Shown here: positions 1 to 8,300 of the stretch, piece by piece
Numbering within the stretch: the first letter of the stretch is position 1
How the letters are laid out: each line of letters starts with the position of its first letter
Assembly (NCBI GenBank): GCA_015478945.1
Contig: JABUQX010116938.1
Location: 17,501 to 27,500 of the forward strand
Length of the DNA: 10,000 nt
Origin: Trachelipus rathkii
Taxonomy: Eukaryota; Arthropoda; Malacostraca; Isopoda; Trachelipodidae
Direction: 5' to 3'
Position numbers and translations under genes: made by a program
Notes under the pieces: model-generated
Seen by the model: the letters and a program-made list of their open reading frames with translations, nothing else
Told to the model about the DNA's origin: nothing
Database searches by the model: none

Positions 1-146
1 AGAATGGAAACTTACTAAACAATAGAAACTATTATATCCCATCCCAATATTCAACCAACATTTGATATAATTTAGGTTGGGTGTAGGGAAATAAACAACC
101 CCATTTGTTATTTTGCTCAGTTTCCTTTTTAAAATACTTCAAGACT

Positions 147-155
147 ACGTACCTT
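147..155 (-). other. Splice donor of the Dscam-like exon
   Basis: Read on the minus strand, the exon ends AAG|GTACGTAG, with the GT at 152-151. This is a near-consensus U1 site. It falls directly after the codons for Ile-Pro-Gly-Val and leaves two bases of the next codon (AG, giving Arg or Ser). The reading frame stays open past it only by chance, to a stop near 32, and the Ig homology stops here. Confidence 0.8.
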
Positions 156-364
156 ACACCAGGAATTGTATTAACAATTTGCCCATCGTTGGTTATCCAT
201 GTTAGGGTTGGCGCCGGCGATCCGAGGGCGGCGCAGCGCATTGTAACTCCCCTTGAATCAATGATATGAATCCTTGACGGGGGTTCGAGAACAAATTCAG
301 GGCTAGAGAGAAGGGCGTAAGCATCGCTTATTAATATCAAAATGTGAATGATGAGAGGAAACAT
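153..364 (-). CDS. First coding exon of a Dscam / Dscam2-like immunoglobulin-superfamily adhesion receptor (partial gene)
   Basis: This exon encodes 70 complete codons plus two bases (phase 2) from an ATG at 364-362. Residues 1-17 form a signal peptide: a hydrophobic core at about 3-12 and a likely cleavage site after DAYA. The mature protein begins the first Ig domain, with EFVLEPPSRI as strand A, the conserved Cys at residue 44 in MRCAALGSP, the conserved Trp at residue 56 in LTWITNDG, and NTIPGV just before the donor. Cys-to-Trp spacing is 12, normal for Ig folds. The (F/V)xxEPPxRI start and the W-xxxDG-xxx-IPG(V/L)R pattern are typical of Ig1 of arthropod Dscam and Dscam2-like proteins, which mediate homophilic neuronal recognition and, for Dscam1, immune diversity. 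The second Ig cysteine and all later Ig, FnIII and transmembrane parts must lie left of base 1. The exon looks intact. The paralogue cannot be decided. An upstream Met in the same frame (427) lies beyond the splice acceptor, so I prefer the Met at 364. Confidence 0.82.
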
Positions 365-375
365 ATTGGACAGCT

Positions 376-397
376 CTGAAAAAAAGGAGAAATAATA
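376..397 (-). other. Splice acceptor of the Dscam-like exon
   Basis: On the minus strand a pyrimidine run (CTCC followed by eight T, then CAG) ends at 376, immediately before AGCTGTCCAAT-ATG. This gives an exon start at 375 with 11 bases before the ATG, so an upstream exon, probably all 5' UTR, is expected to the right at unknown distance. The frame is also open across the 11 bases, so an upstream coding exon is not strictly excluded. Confidence 0.75.
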
Positions 398-751
398 TAT
401 ATTTAATAATAGAAATATATTTAACAAAATATAACTATATGAAATATATGCTAAGATAACCTATAATAATATTACTTACTAATAACACACGACCAATACT
501 ATATGTATGTATGTATACCATAACCTTAACATATGCTGCTATACTTATATAACCTTATATATAGACAGATAACTTAATAATACAATTTAGATTACAAGAG
601 AGTTTTAAGAGAAGTGTTATTATAACTTTAAAAACAGAACCCAAAAATGATGATCTAAGGACTTTAGGACTCAAAATATTCGAAGGGAAGCTAATAATAA
701 CATAAATATTATGAAACTTAAGAAATTATGAGAGAATAAGATTTGTTTTAT

Positions 752-753
<2 letters not shown>
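398..753. other. AT-rich non-coding DNA, probable intron or 5' flank
   Basis: No coding signal is seen. Positions 480-600 contain the first example of a vocabulary that recurs in the window (TAACCTTA, ATGCTGCT, TATATA), with a short TATG run at 501-515. The rest is unique AT-rich sequence. Confidence 0.5.

Positions 754-825
<72 letters not shown>
754..825 (+). repeat. (CT)n microsatellite
   Basis: This is a pure CT dinucleotide run of about 72 bases. Only 38 bases of unique sequence (826-863) separate it from a second CT tract. The minus strand, the sense strand of the Dscam-like gene, reads (GA)n. Confidence 0.98.
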
Positions 826-827
<2 letters not shown>

Positions 828-860
828 GAAACTTTTCCTATATTTTTTTATTTACTTTAG

Positions 861-1410
<550 letters not shown>

Positions 1411-1760
1411 TGTACTTATTCATGTAGATTGAGAATGGGGTGTACTTAGCTTTGAATGCAATTACCCGTGACCTTTGAGTATATTTAGGCTTGTACATTA
1501 ATTATCAGGTGTGCTTAGGCATATATTTTGAGAATAAAATGTATGTACGGGTGTACGTTGAGTAATTGATTGTACTTGACATGTCTAGTAAGCATCGTGG
1601 GTTCTTAATCATATATTTTAAGATTAGAATACACGTTCGTACCAAAAGAAATTGCCGTGTACTTGGAGAAATCGAAAGAAATTGCCGTTTACTTTGAACG
1701 TCAGTGTACTTAGGAATATATTTATACAATCGAATGCACGTGAGTTTGTACTGGCATATT
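1411..1760 (+). repeat. Degenerate minisatellite with TGTACTTAGG-like core
   Basis: TGTACTT-type words recur at 1411, 1441, 1492, 1510, 1552, 1571, 1658, 1705 and 1747, with spacings of about 18-87 bases. Several copies are followed by GCATATATTTT..AGAATA-like sequence (for example 1517, 1607 and 1711). A shorter duplication, GAAAGAAATTGCCGT or close variants, occurs near 1644 and 1674. Units are diverged and unequal in length, so this reads as an old tandem array rather than an active one. The 100-codon minus-strand open frame across it is not supported as a gene. Confidence 0.55.
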
Positions 1761-1821
1761 TGTAGATACTGTACTGTGACTTTTTTCTGAAAAAATTTTC
1801 TGTTCAAAATTTTCTAAGTTT

Positions 1822-1936
1822 AGAAAAGTTAAGGTAAGTTTATTTTTTATGCAATTATTTGGTATGTAGCAGAAGCTTCTGAAATAATTCTGGCTTACTA
1901 ATGGCCATAAACAACTTTACTTAACTTAACTTTTCT
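1822..1936. repeat. Hairpin-forming inverted repeat, possible MITE
   Basis: The left arm at 1822-1851 starts AGAAAAGTTAAG and ends TTTATG. The right arm at 1906-1936 is its imperfect reverse complement, with roughly three quarters of positions pairing. Near the centre is a perfect 10-base palindrome, AGAAGCTTCT (1871-1880), flanked by AATTATTT (left) and AAATAATT (right), so the whole 115 bases can fold on itself. No coding capacity and no clear target-site duplication were found. Confidence 0.45.
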
Positions 1937-2021
1937 GTGTATTGAATCAGGATAAATGCCTTTATTTTCAGTTTAAATAGGTAATCTGCAATTCCTTTAC
2001 AGACTTTGTGATTTTTTTTAT

Positions 2022-2023
<2 letters not shown>

Positions 2024-2068
<45 letters not shown>
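2024..2068. repeat. (TA)n microsatellite
   Basis: This is a perfect TA run of about 45 bases. Confidence 0.97.
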
Positions 2069-2073
<5 letters not shown>

Positions 2074-2163
2074 TAATGATCTAGTAATCATAAATAAGTC
2101 TTTTTATGCATAATGAATTAACTGCTCAATATTTTAACTGATGAATATAAAAAAAAACTAAAT

Positions 2164-2340
2164 AACACACACACACACCTATATATATAATATATATACT
2201 AATAACATATTTGGAATAACCAATATCGCCTTAACTATATATATATATATATAACCTATATAATATAATATAATAGCCTTAATATATATATATGTATATA
2301 TATAACCTTAACCATACTATATATATATCAGAGGCGACTC
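2164..2340. repeat. Compound simple repeat: (CA)n then cryptic TA/AACC DNA
   Basis: A short (CA)7-type run at 2164-2178 is followed by interrupted TA runs separated by TAACC, CCTTAA and TAGCC words up to about 2328. Confidence 0.8.
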
Positions 2341-2660
2341 CTGCACTCGTGCTGCTCGGGCTAAGCACGAGCTAATAGAAACGATCTATTTTGCAAATTT
2401 CATAATGTTACGATACAACATCCCTCTTATTTTTTTTTTCGAAAATTGGTCAAAATAAATAAAATTATTGTAAAATTAAAAGGTAAAAATAACCGCTATT
2501 AAATAACGCTTTTAACCCATTAAAAATGGCGGCAGTTCAAGCCTAGATCGATTGGCGGAGACAGTATCTGTGAATTTAGGTGACTTTATATATTGAGTTT
2601 AACATGAATCAACTATAAAAGCGTTTTATAATATAAAATTTTTTATAAGTATATAATATA
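2329..2660 (+). mobile_element. Possible hAT-like non-autonomous element fragment
   Basis: An abrupt change from TA-rich DNA to complex sequence begins at 2329 with CAGAGGCGACTCC. CAGAGGCG resembles the CAGRGGCG start of many hAT-superfamily terminal inverted repeats. It is followed by nested short palindromes: GCACTCGTGC (2343-2352), and CTCGTGCT (2346-2353) paired with AGCACGAG (2364-2371). The remainder is unique and includes CG-containing patches near 2492, 2528 and 2550. I could not find a matching right terminus, and an 8-base duplication is unreadable because the left flank is (AT)n. Treat as a candidate only. Confidence 0.3.
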
Positions 2661-2665
2661 TAAAA

Positions 2666-2667
<2 letters not shown>

Positions 2668-2714
<47 letters not shown>
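2668..2714. repeat. (TA)n microsatellite
   Basis: This is a perfect AT run of about 47 bases preceded by an A-run. Confidence 0.97.
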
Positions 2715-2716
<2 letters not shown>

Positions 2717-3020
2717 TAATATAATAGCAATAACTAACCTTATAATAACCTTCTTGCATATAATATATGCTATTTGCTATGAGTAAAAAGGAGTGTACGC
2801 CTTAACTTAATAACTAATATATGCATATATATAATATCTTCATATAATATGTAGCCAATAGCCATAGCCAATAGCACTTGTAGTAATGGCATACTAATAT
2901 GTAACCAACCAATAACCAACAACCAACTTATCCCAATATACAGCACTAGCCTGTGTAACAGTAGTATGAAGTAGGCTGAAGAAGGCACAGTGGTAAAGTT
3001 GCTGGGTCCTTAAACTGGTG

Positions 3021-3022
<2 letters not shown>
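2715..3022. other. Cryptically simple DNA plus short unique patch
   Basis: Positions 2715-2960 consist of TAAC, AACC, ATAGCCA and TATGC words with few other combinations. Positions 2960-3020 (AGTATGAAG..GGCACAGTGG) look unique. The 72-codon minus-strand frame across it is a by-product of composition. Confidence 0.45.
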
Positions 3023-3052
<30 letters not shown>

Positions 3053-3060
3053 CATATATA

Positions 3061-3098
<38 letters not shown>

Positions 3099-3125
3099 CT
3101 ATATATTATATATATATATATATAT
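3023..3125. repeat. Interrupted (TA)n microsatellite
   Basis: Four TA runs are separated by AACA, ACTA and AACTA interruptions. Confidence 0.96.
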
Positions 3126-3353
3126 TAATAGAAAAATTTATATTTGAGTGATCATTAAAATATGTACTTAGTTTATAGAGTCAGGCTGAAGCACTTTTCT
3201 CATTAAATTCTATATATGAATGAAAATATCTTTAGAAACTAGAGTCATGAGAGATGTAATGTAACAATTTTGCTCACATCGAACTATACTTAAGAGATGG
3301 CTAATATCCCTGCTTTATGTGATTATGCAGATTTAGTTTATTAAAGGAAGATA

Positions 3354-3355
<2 letters not shown>
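3126..3355. other. Unique AT-rich non-coding DNA
   Basis: No gene, repeat unit or RNA structure was recognised here. Confidence 0.5.
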
Positions 3356-3395
<40 letters not shown>

Positions 3396-3405
3396 GTTTC
3401 ACAAC

Positions 3406-3438
<33 letters not shown>

Positions 3439-3522
3439 TGCTGCTATATATATATAGCATATGCTCCCAGTAATAACAACCAACAACTACGCTCAGCAAC
3501 TGTATATATTTATATATATATA
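3356..3522. repeat. (TA)n runs with interruptions
   Basis: TA runs lie at about 3356-3390 and 3404-3438. They are followed by a 16-base palindromic run GC-(TA)6-GC at 3443-3458, a patch of CCAGTAATAACAACC-type sequence, and more TA. TTGGTTTCACA occurs at about 3393 and again near 3529, so the array may contain an old direct duplication. Confidence 0.8.
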
Positions 3523-4054
<532 letters not shown>

Positions 4055-4256
4055 CTCGATTTGGCAGCTGAGACTTCTCAACCTTTTTTCTTTATTATAT
4101 TGCTCTGTTTTCACTTTTTATGAGAATTATGAATTTCAGGATTGAATAAATATCAAATATTCATTTTTCCCTTTCTATTTATAGCGGGGCCTATTGATAT
4201 TTGATATTCGGTGGTTAAAACCTTTTGCGTACGTGTGTGTATGAAATAATAATATA

Positions 4257-4374
<118 letters not shown>

Positions 4375-4479
4375 AGAATTGTTTCCGGTAACTTTACTTT
4401 CGATGATCTCAAAAATTATTAAAATAATTAGGGCTAATTATCTCTAACGCTATAATTTAAATAGTATATAAATTTTTTC

Positions 4480-4960
4480 TTTATATATTCCAAACAATAA
4501 AAATTATTTAGTTACCCCCTTTCTTTAAAAAAAAAAAAAAAAAAAAAACAAAATAAAAAAAATTTGACTTCATTAGCTTATCTATTTCAAACACAATCAA
4601 GATTATTTAGTTACCCTTTTAAGAAAAAAATATATAAAAAATAGCTAAAATAATGTTAAAATTTAATTAGTTATCCATTTCAAATATAATCAAAATTATT
4701 TAGTTGCCCTCTATATGAAAGATTATTTTTAAAAGTTAAAACTTTTTTAATAGTCGAAAAGTTGATAAAATCTTATTGGCTTATAAATTTAAACCATTTT
4801 ACAAAAATTATTTAGTTACCCATATTTAATTTTTATTTCACTTTTAAAAATTAAAATTAAAATATAATCAAAAAGGTTTTAAAATCTCATTAGCTTATCT
4901 ATTTCGAACACAATGAACATTATATTTAGTTACCCCTTTTAAAGAAAACATTTTTTTAAA
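4480..4960 (+). repeat. Degenerate ~100-bp tandem repeat with TTATTTAGTTACCC core
   Basis: Five copies of TTATTTAGTTACCC or a one- or two-base variant start at about 4504, 4603, 4696, 4808 and 4922, giving spacings of 99, 93, 112 and 114. Each is preceded by an A-rich (CAATCAAAA) and followed by a T/A-rich segment. The copies at about 4570-4620 and 4888-4940 also share CATTAGCTTATCTATTTC and are closer to each other than to the copies between them. A 20-base poly(A) lies in the first unit near 4528. No coding frame is present. Confidence 0.7.
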
Positions 4961-5350
4961 TTTAAAACCTTTAAAAAGTATTAAAAAAAAAGGTAAAAAA
5001 AGAAGTTATTAAATTAGTCCATAATACCGTAAAGTGAAATTTAATACTAATTAATTTCTTTCGTTCTCAAACTATAATTTAAAATTTTTTTCCTCTTCCT
5101 TGAAGTCTGAAATCCTTGAAAAATTGGTTAAAATTTTTTTTTTTTTTTTTCAGATGTAACTGATAAAAAAAATCTTTTTATTTTTTTTATTCTTCATTGG
5201 ATTTCGTTCACTTTCATTAGGTTTCGCTCACTTCTTTCTTTTCTTTCATTTCAAAAATTGAATCAAATTAGCATTGAGCATTTATAAATTATCAATAACG
5301 TCAAATTTAAATTAAAAAATTATATTTAAATCATATTGGCGTTCAGTTCT
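4961..5350. other. AT-rich non-coding DNA with a small tandem duplication
   Basis: Mostly unique A/T-rich sequence with a T15-type run near 5135-5150. At 5193-5212 and 5213-5232 a 20-base unit beginning TTCATT and ending CTCACT or TTCACT is duplicated head-to-tail with 17 of 20 bases identical. Confidence 0.6.
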
Positions 5351-5359
5351 TTTCTTTCA

Positions 5360-5668
5360 TATATATATATATATATATGTAATAGATAAATATATATATA
5401 TCATACTAGTAATAGATATATATATATATGTAATATGTAATATATATATATATATATATGTAATAATAACTATTAGCATATATATATTATTTGCTAACTA
5501 ACCTTAACTCATATACTTGTAATACGCTGTATATATGTATATAATATATATGTAATAATAATAGCAACCTTATTTTAATATATATGTATACAGTAGCAGC
5601 AACCCGTAATAACCAACAGCGCCAGCATATAATATGCTCACTGCTCAACCGCCACATAATATATATAT

Positions 5669-5699
<31 letters not shown>

Positions 5700-5750
5700 G
5701 TATAACAACTGCTACTACTCACTTTATATATATAATATATATATGAGCCA
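5360..5750. repeat. Interrupted (TA)n / cryptic simple DNA, left of the inverted-repeat unit
   Basis: Short TA runs are joined by TAATAG, TAATAAC, CAACC and GCAGCAAC words. The two overlapping short open frames on opposite strands here are repeat-driven. Confidence 0.75.
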
Positions 5751-5760
5751 ACATCCCGAG

Positions 5761-6387
5761 GAGTTCAGGCATGTAACTAGAAAGCTATAACATCTACGGA
5801 AATAAAGAGTAAGATTATTAATTTTAATGAAATTTTCATCGAGGGAGGCTTAAAAGAGTATTTTTATTCTAATGTTATTAACTCCTTAAATATTAATGCA
5901 AAATTTTAGACCTGAAATAGTGCACGCTCTGATTGACCTTGAAACCTGCCTTAGTCGAGAGCCAAAGTTGCCAAATACCATTTTTATTTTTACGCTTTGG
6001 AGAGAATATTATTTTTCTTTACTGTCATCACCTTTTAGGGGTTCGAGGCCGACGGAGGGGACAGAGGGAGGGGGGACAGGGAATCCCCGTCAAATCCAGG
6101 CAGGCCGAGAAACCCCGACTCTGTTATTCATCGTTCTTGTTTACCCGTAGGTATTCTCTAGTTTTAAAAAAATTCAACATTTAACACCCTTTGCCTGCTC
6201 ATTCGGAGTAAGGGAACATCTTCAAATTCAAAAAACTGTAATTTTTCAACATTTTTTAACAATTTTAATTTTTAAAAGCGTTATTTATTTTCATTTTTTT
6301 AATTTCGGGGTAAAAATGTCTCTGATTAATAAAATGATATTTATTTTCGTGTAGCTGTTATAGTTTTCTAGTTACATACCTGAACTC
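5761..6387. mobile_element. 627-bp unit bounded by 32-bp inverted repeats
   Basis: The sequence 5761-5792 (GAGTTCAGGCATGTAACTAG and onward) is the reverse complement of 6356-6387 with 30 of 32 bases matching. Weaker pairing (TATTAAT, AATTTTCA/CATTTTTA) continues inward to about 5835 and 6310. Just outside both arms the sequence becomes TA-rich microsatellite DNA. The core is unique and has no convincing coding frame. The layout suits a non-autonomous DNA transposon with terminal inverted repeats, or an inverted pair of one dispersed repeat that seeds TA arrays. The superfamily is not recognised. Confidence 0.5.
6040..6088 (+). promoter_or_regulatory. G-rich island with G-quadruplex motif, B-box-like and kappaB-like words
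   Basis: Within the core of the inverted-repeat unit, GGTTCGAGGCC (6040-6050) fits the RNA polymerase III B-box consensus GGTTCGANNCC, but no A-box was found upstream. Four G-runs at 6057-6060, 6066-6068, 6070-6075 and 6079-6081 have loops of 5, 1 and 3 bases and so satisfy the classical intramolecular quadruplex rule. GGGAATCCCC (6079-6088) matches the kappaB consensus GGGRNYYYCC. The words are visible; their function is not shown. Confidence 0.35.
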
Positions 6388-6406
6388 TTCAAGTGAAAAC
6401 ATATAA

Positions 6407-6411
<5 letters not shown>

Positions 6412-6447
<36 letters not shown>
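6412..6447. repeat. (TA)n microsatellite
   Basis: This is a TA run of about 35 bases, 25 bases outside the right inverted-repeat arm. Confidence 0.96.
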
Positions 6448-7050
6448 CCCATATATCTTAACATAACACTTACCATATATATATAATAATATATAACAAT
6501 TCTTCTTAATATTGTATATATAATATATATAAATAGTAATACAATATAACAACAATGGTAATAATAATATATGCATGCATATATGTAATAATATATGCTA
6601 TATGCTGCATAATATGCTGCTATGCTGCTTAACTCTTTAACTGTAACCAACTGTAGCCAGCCAACCAACAGCAATAACCAACCGCCAACAACATATAATA
6701 GCAACAGCCAACATGCCTGTAACTGCTAGCCTGCCAGTATAACTCTTTTCTTACCTGCTCTTAGCCTTCTTCTTCATACTACCACTACTTTCTTTCTTTA
6801 ACTGTAACTAGTAGTAATAGCACTTATATGCTCCTTATGTAGCATAACAATAGCATATAACCTTAGTAGCCAGCATAATATACTTTATAATAACTTTCAA
6901 CCTGGCATAATAACTGCTCATATATACCACATATATTTATATATATATATATATATCTTTGCATAACAACTCTTGTTTATATATATATGTAACTATATAT
7001 ATACCAACAACCACTGCTACAACTTAACAACTGTAACCTTAACTAACATA
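6448..7050. repeat. Cryptically simple TA/AACC/GCTGC DNA
   Basis: This 600-base stretch is built from a small set of words: TATATA, TAATAAC, AACC, CAGCC, TATGCTGC and AACTGTAAC. It has no fixed period. G appears almost only in GC, GTA or GCC contexts. Long minus-strand open frames here are Tyr/Ile/Leu-rich artefacts of that vocabulary. Confidence 0.6.
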
Positions 7051-7132
7051 TAGGGTGGAGATGGTTTAAACCATTTGGTTTAAACCATTGGTTCAAACCA
7101 TGGTTTAAACCACATACCAATGGTTTAAACCA
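7051..7132 (+). mobile_element. Putative hAT left terminus with five TGGTTTAAACCA palindromes
   Basis: Simple DNA stops at 7050 and TAGGGTGGAG begins. Many hAT elements start with (C/T)A(G)GGGTG-type termini. Five 12-base palindromes follow: TGGTTTAAACCA at 7062, 7076, 7101 and 7121, and the variant TGGTTCAAACCA at 7089. Subterminal arrays of short repeats are known transposase-binding regions in hAT elements, so these may be binding sites of the element whose transposase remnant lies at 8301-8870. No matching right terminus is seen downstream, and no clear copy of the 8 bases 7043-7050 was found, so the element, if real, is truncated or its end has been replaced. Confidence 0.45.
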
Positions 7133-7260
7133 TTAAAACCAAGCATAAAATATTTAAGAAATATATTTATTAATGGTTTTTTTTAGTGTTGATATAGTTT
7201 TCTCAATTTTTCAATCGAAGAGTAACTGAAAGGCAATAAAAATTTCTGCTGATTTTATAT
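7133..7260. other. Unique AT-rich DNA, possible internal hAT sequence
   Basis: About 125 bases of non-repetitive sequence lie between the palindrome cluster and the next simple block. It could be the untranslated left part of the element. No coding signal is seen. Confidence 0.3.
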
Positions 7261-7600
7261 TATTGTGAGAATGATTATATAAGTAGTATGTATAGTAATA
7301 ATATGTATAGTAATATTAACAATAATATGGCTTAATAATAACCCATATATATAGCCAATATAACCAACCAGCCTGCTGCAGCACAACTGCAGTATAACAA
7401 TATAGATAACGCGGCAGCCATAGCCTTGTATGTAGTAGCAGCAACCAACCAGCAATAATATCTTGTAGCAATAACAAATGGCCAATATATAGCATAATAA
7501 TACTATATAATAACTTTAACCATAATAGCCCATAACATAACTCAGCATAATATAACCGCTGTAATATAATATATATATATATATATAACAAATAAATTTA
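7261..7600. repeat. Cryptically simple TA/AACC/GCAGC DNA ending in (TA)n
   Basis: It has the same word set as 6448-7050 (TAATAATATG, AACCAACC, GCAGCAACC, CATAATA), closing with a TA run at 7568-7587. Two overlapping minus-strand frames here are low-complexity artefacts. Confidence 0.6.
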
Positions 7601-7638
7601 AAAAGAGTTTTTGCCCAACTCCAAACTCTATTAATGTA

Positions 7639-7773
7639 AAAGTACAATTTGGAAACCCACTAGAAATAAACAGAATTAATTAAAGGATTAAAGGGGAATT
7701 AAAGGATTTCATTTTCAAAATTTTTTAAAGAAATTTTAATTCCCCTGTTTATTTCTTAGTGGTTTCAAATTGT

Positions 7774-7778
<5 letters not shown>
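7639..7778. mobile_element. MITE-like element with ~35-bp terminal inverted repeats
   Basis: The left arm 7639-7673 (AAAGTACAATTTGG through AAATAAACAG) is the reverse complement of 7745-7778 with only about two single-base gaps and a substitution. A second inner pair, GGGGAATTAAA (7693-7703) and TTTAATTCCCC (7735-7745), extends the palindrome, so the 140-base unit can form one long hairpin. There is no coding capacity. The right arm abuts a (TA)n run at 7778-7806. An 11-base direct repeat, ACTCTATTAAT, occurs outside it at 7625-7635 and 7821-7831. The element lies between the putative hAT left end and the hAT transposase remnant, so it is probably nested. Confidence 0.65.
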
Positions 7779-7810
<32 letters not shown>

Positions 7811-7994
7811 TGAACATTTAACTCTATTAATATATGTAATATATATATATATGGAATAAGAATAAAACTTAACTAATATTTGCATATATATATATATATT
7901 CTTTGTATAATAATACTTTTATCATATAACATATATGTAAATATAACTTAACAACAATATATAGTAATATATAATATTATAATACAATAATACA

Positions 7995-8050
<56 letters not shown>

Positions 8051-8057
8051 ATAACAC

Positions 8058-8093
<36 letters not shown>

Positions 8094-8216
8094 CATAATA
8101 ACTTAATACATATATATAACAACCTTTTTATGCTCTCTTTCTCTGCTGCTCATAATATATGTATATATAACAACTTTCTTATTATATAATAACAATATAT
8201 ATATTTGTAAATTTAA
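7779..8216. repeat. Multiple (TA)n runs and cryptic simple DNA
   Basis: TA arrays lie at about 7778-7806, 7999-8045 and 8060-8091, with TAACTTAACAACAATA-type joining sequence and a small CT-rich patch near 8132-8148. Nothing coding is visible. Confidence 0.85.
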
Positions 8217-8300
8217 CATGTTTAAAACATGATTCTTGTTTCAAGCTTTGAGGATTTCATTTTCTACCAATCGATGCCACATTTCCAAAGATTATAATAA

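Noticed and set aside
515..560. Arthropod telomeric repeat (TTAGG/CCTAA) suggested by TAACCTTAAC words
   Set aside because: No tandem pentamer array is present. The words are spaced irregularly and contain CCTTAA, not CCTAA repeats.
1505..1807. 100-codon minus-strand frame
   Set aside because: It covers the degenerate TGTACTTAGG minisatellite, with recurring Lys/Tyr/Thr words from the repeat and no family resemblance.
6040..6050. tRNA gene or tRNA-derived SINE from the B-box word
   Set aside because: No A-box at the expected distance, no cloverleaf stems and no acceptor pairing were found.
5896..6184. Two overlapping plus-strand frames of 83-84 codons
   Set aside because: They occupy the core of the inverted-repeat unit in two frames, and neither shows a domain or signal. 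They are possible only because the G-rich patch lacks stops.
7062..7132. CRISPR-like repeat array
   Set aside because: The repeats are 12-base palindromes with spacings of 0-8 bases between them in eukaryotic DNA, without spacers of equal length.
6358..7591. Several Tyr/Ile/Leu-rich minus-strand frames resembling membrane proteins
   Set aside because: They come from TA- and TAAC-rich simple DNA. Hydrophobicity is a by-product of ATA, TAT and TTA codons.
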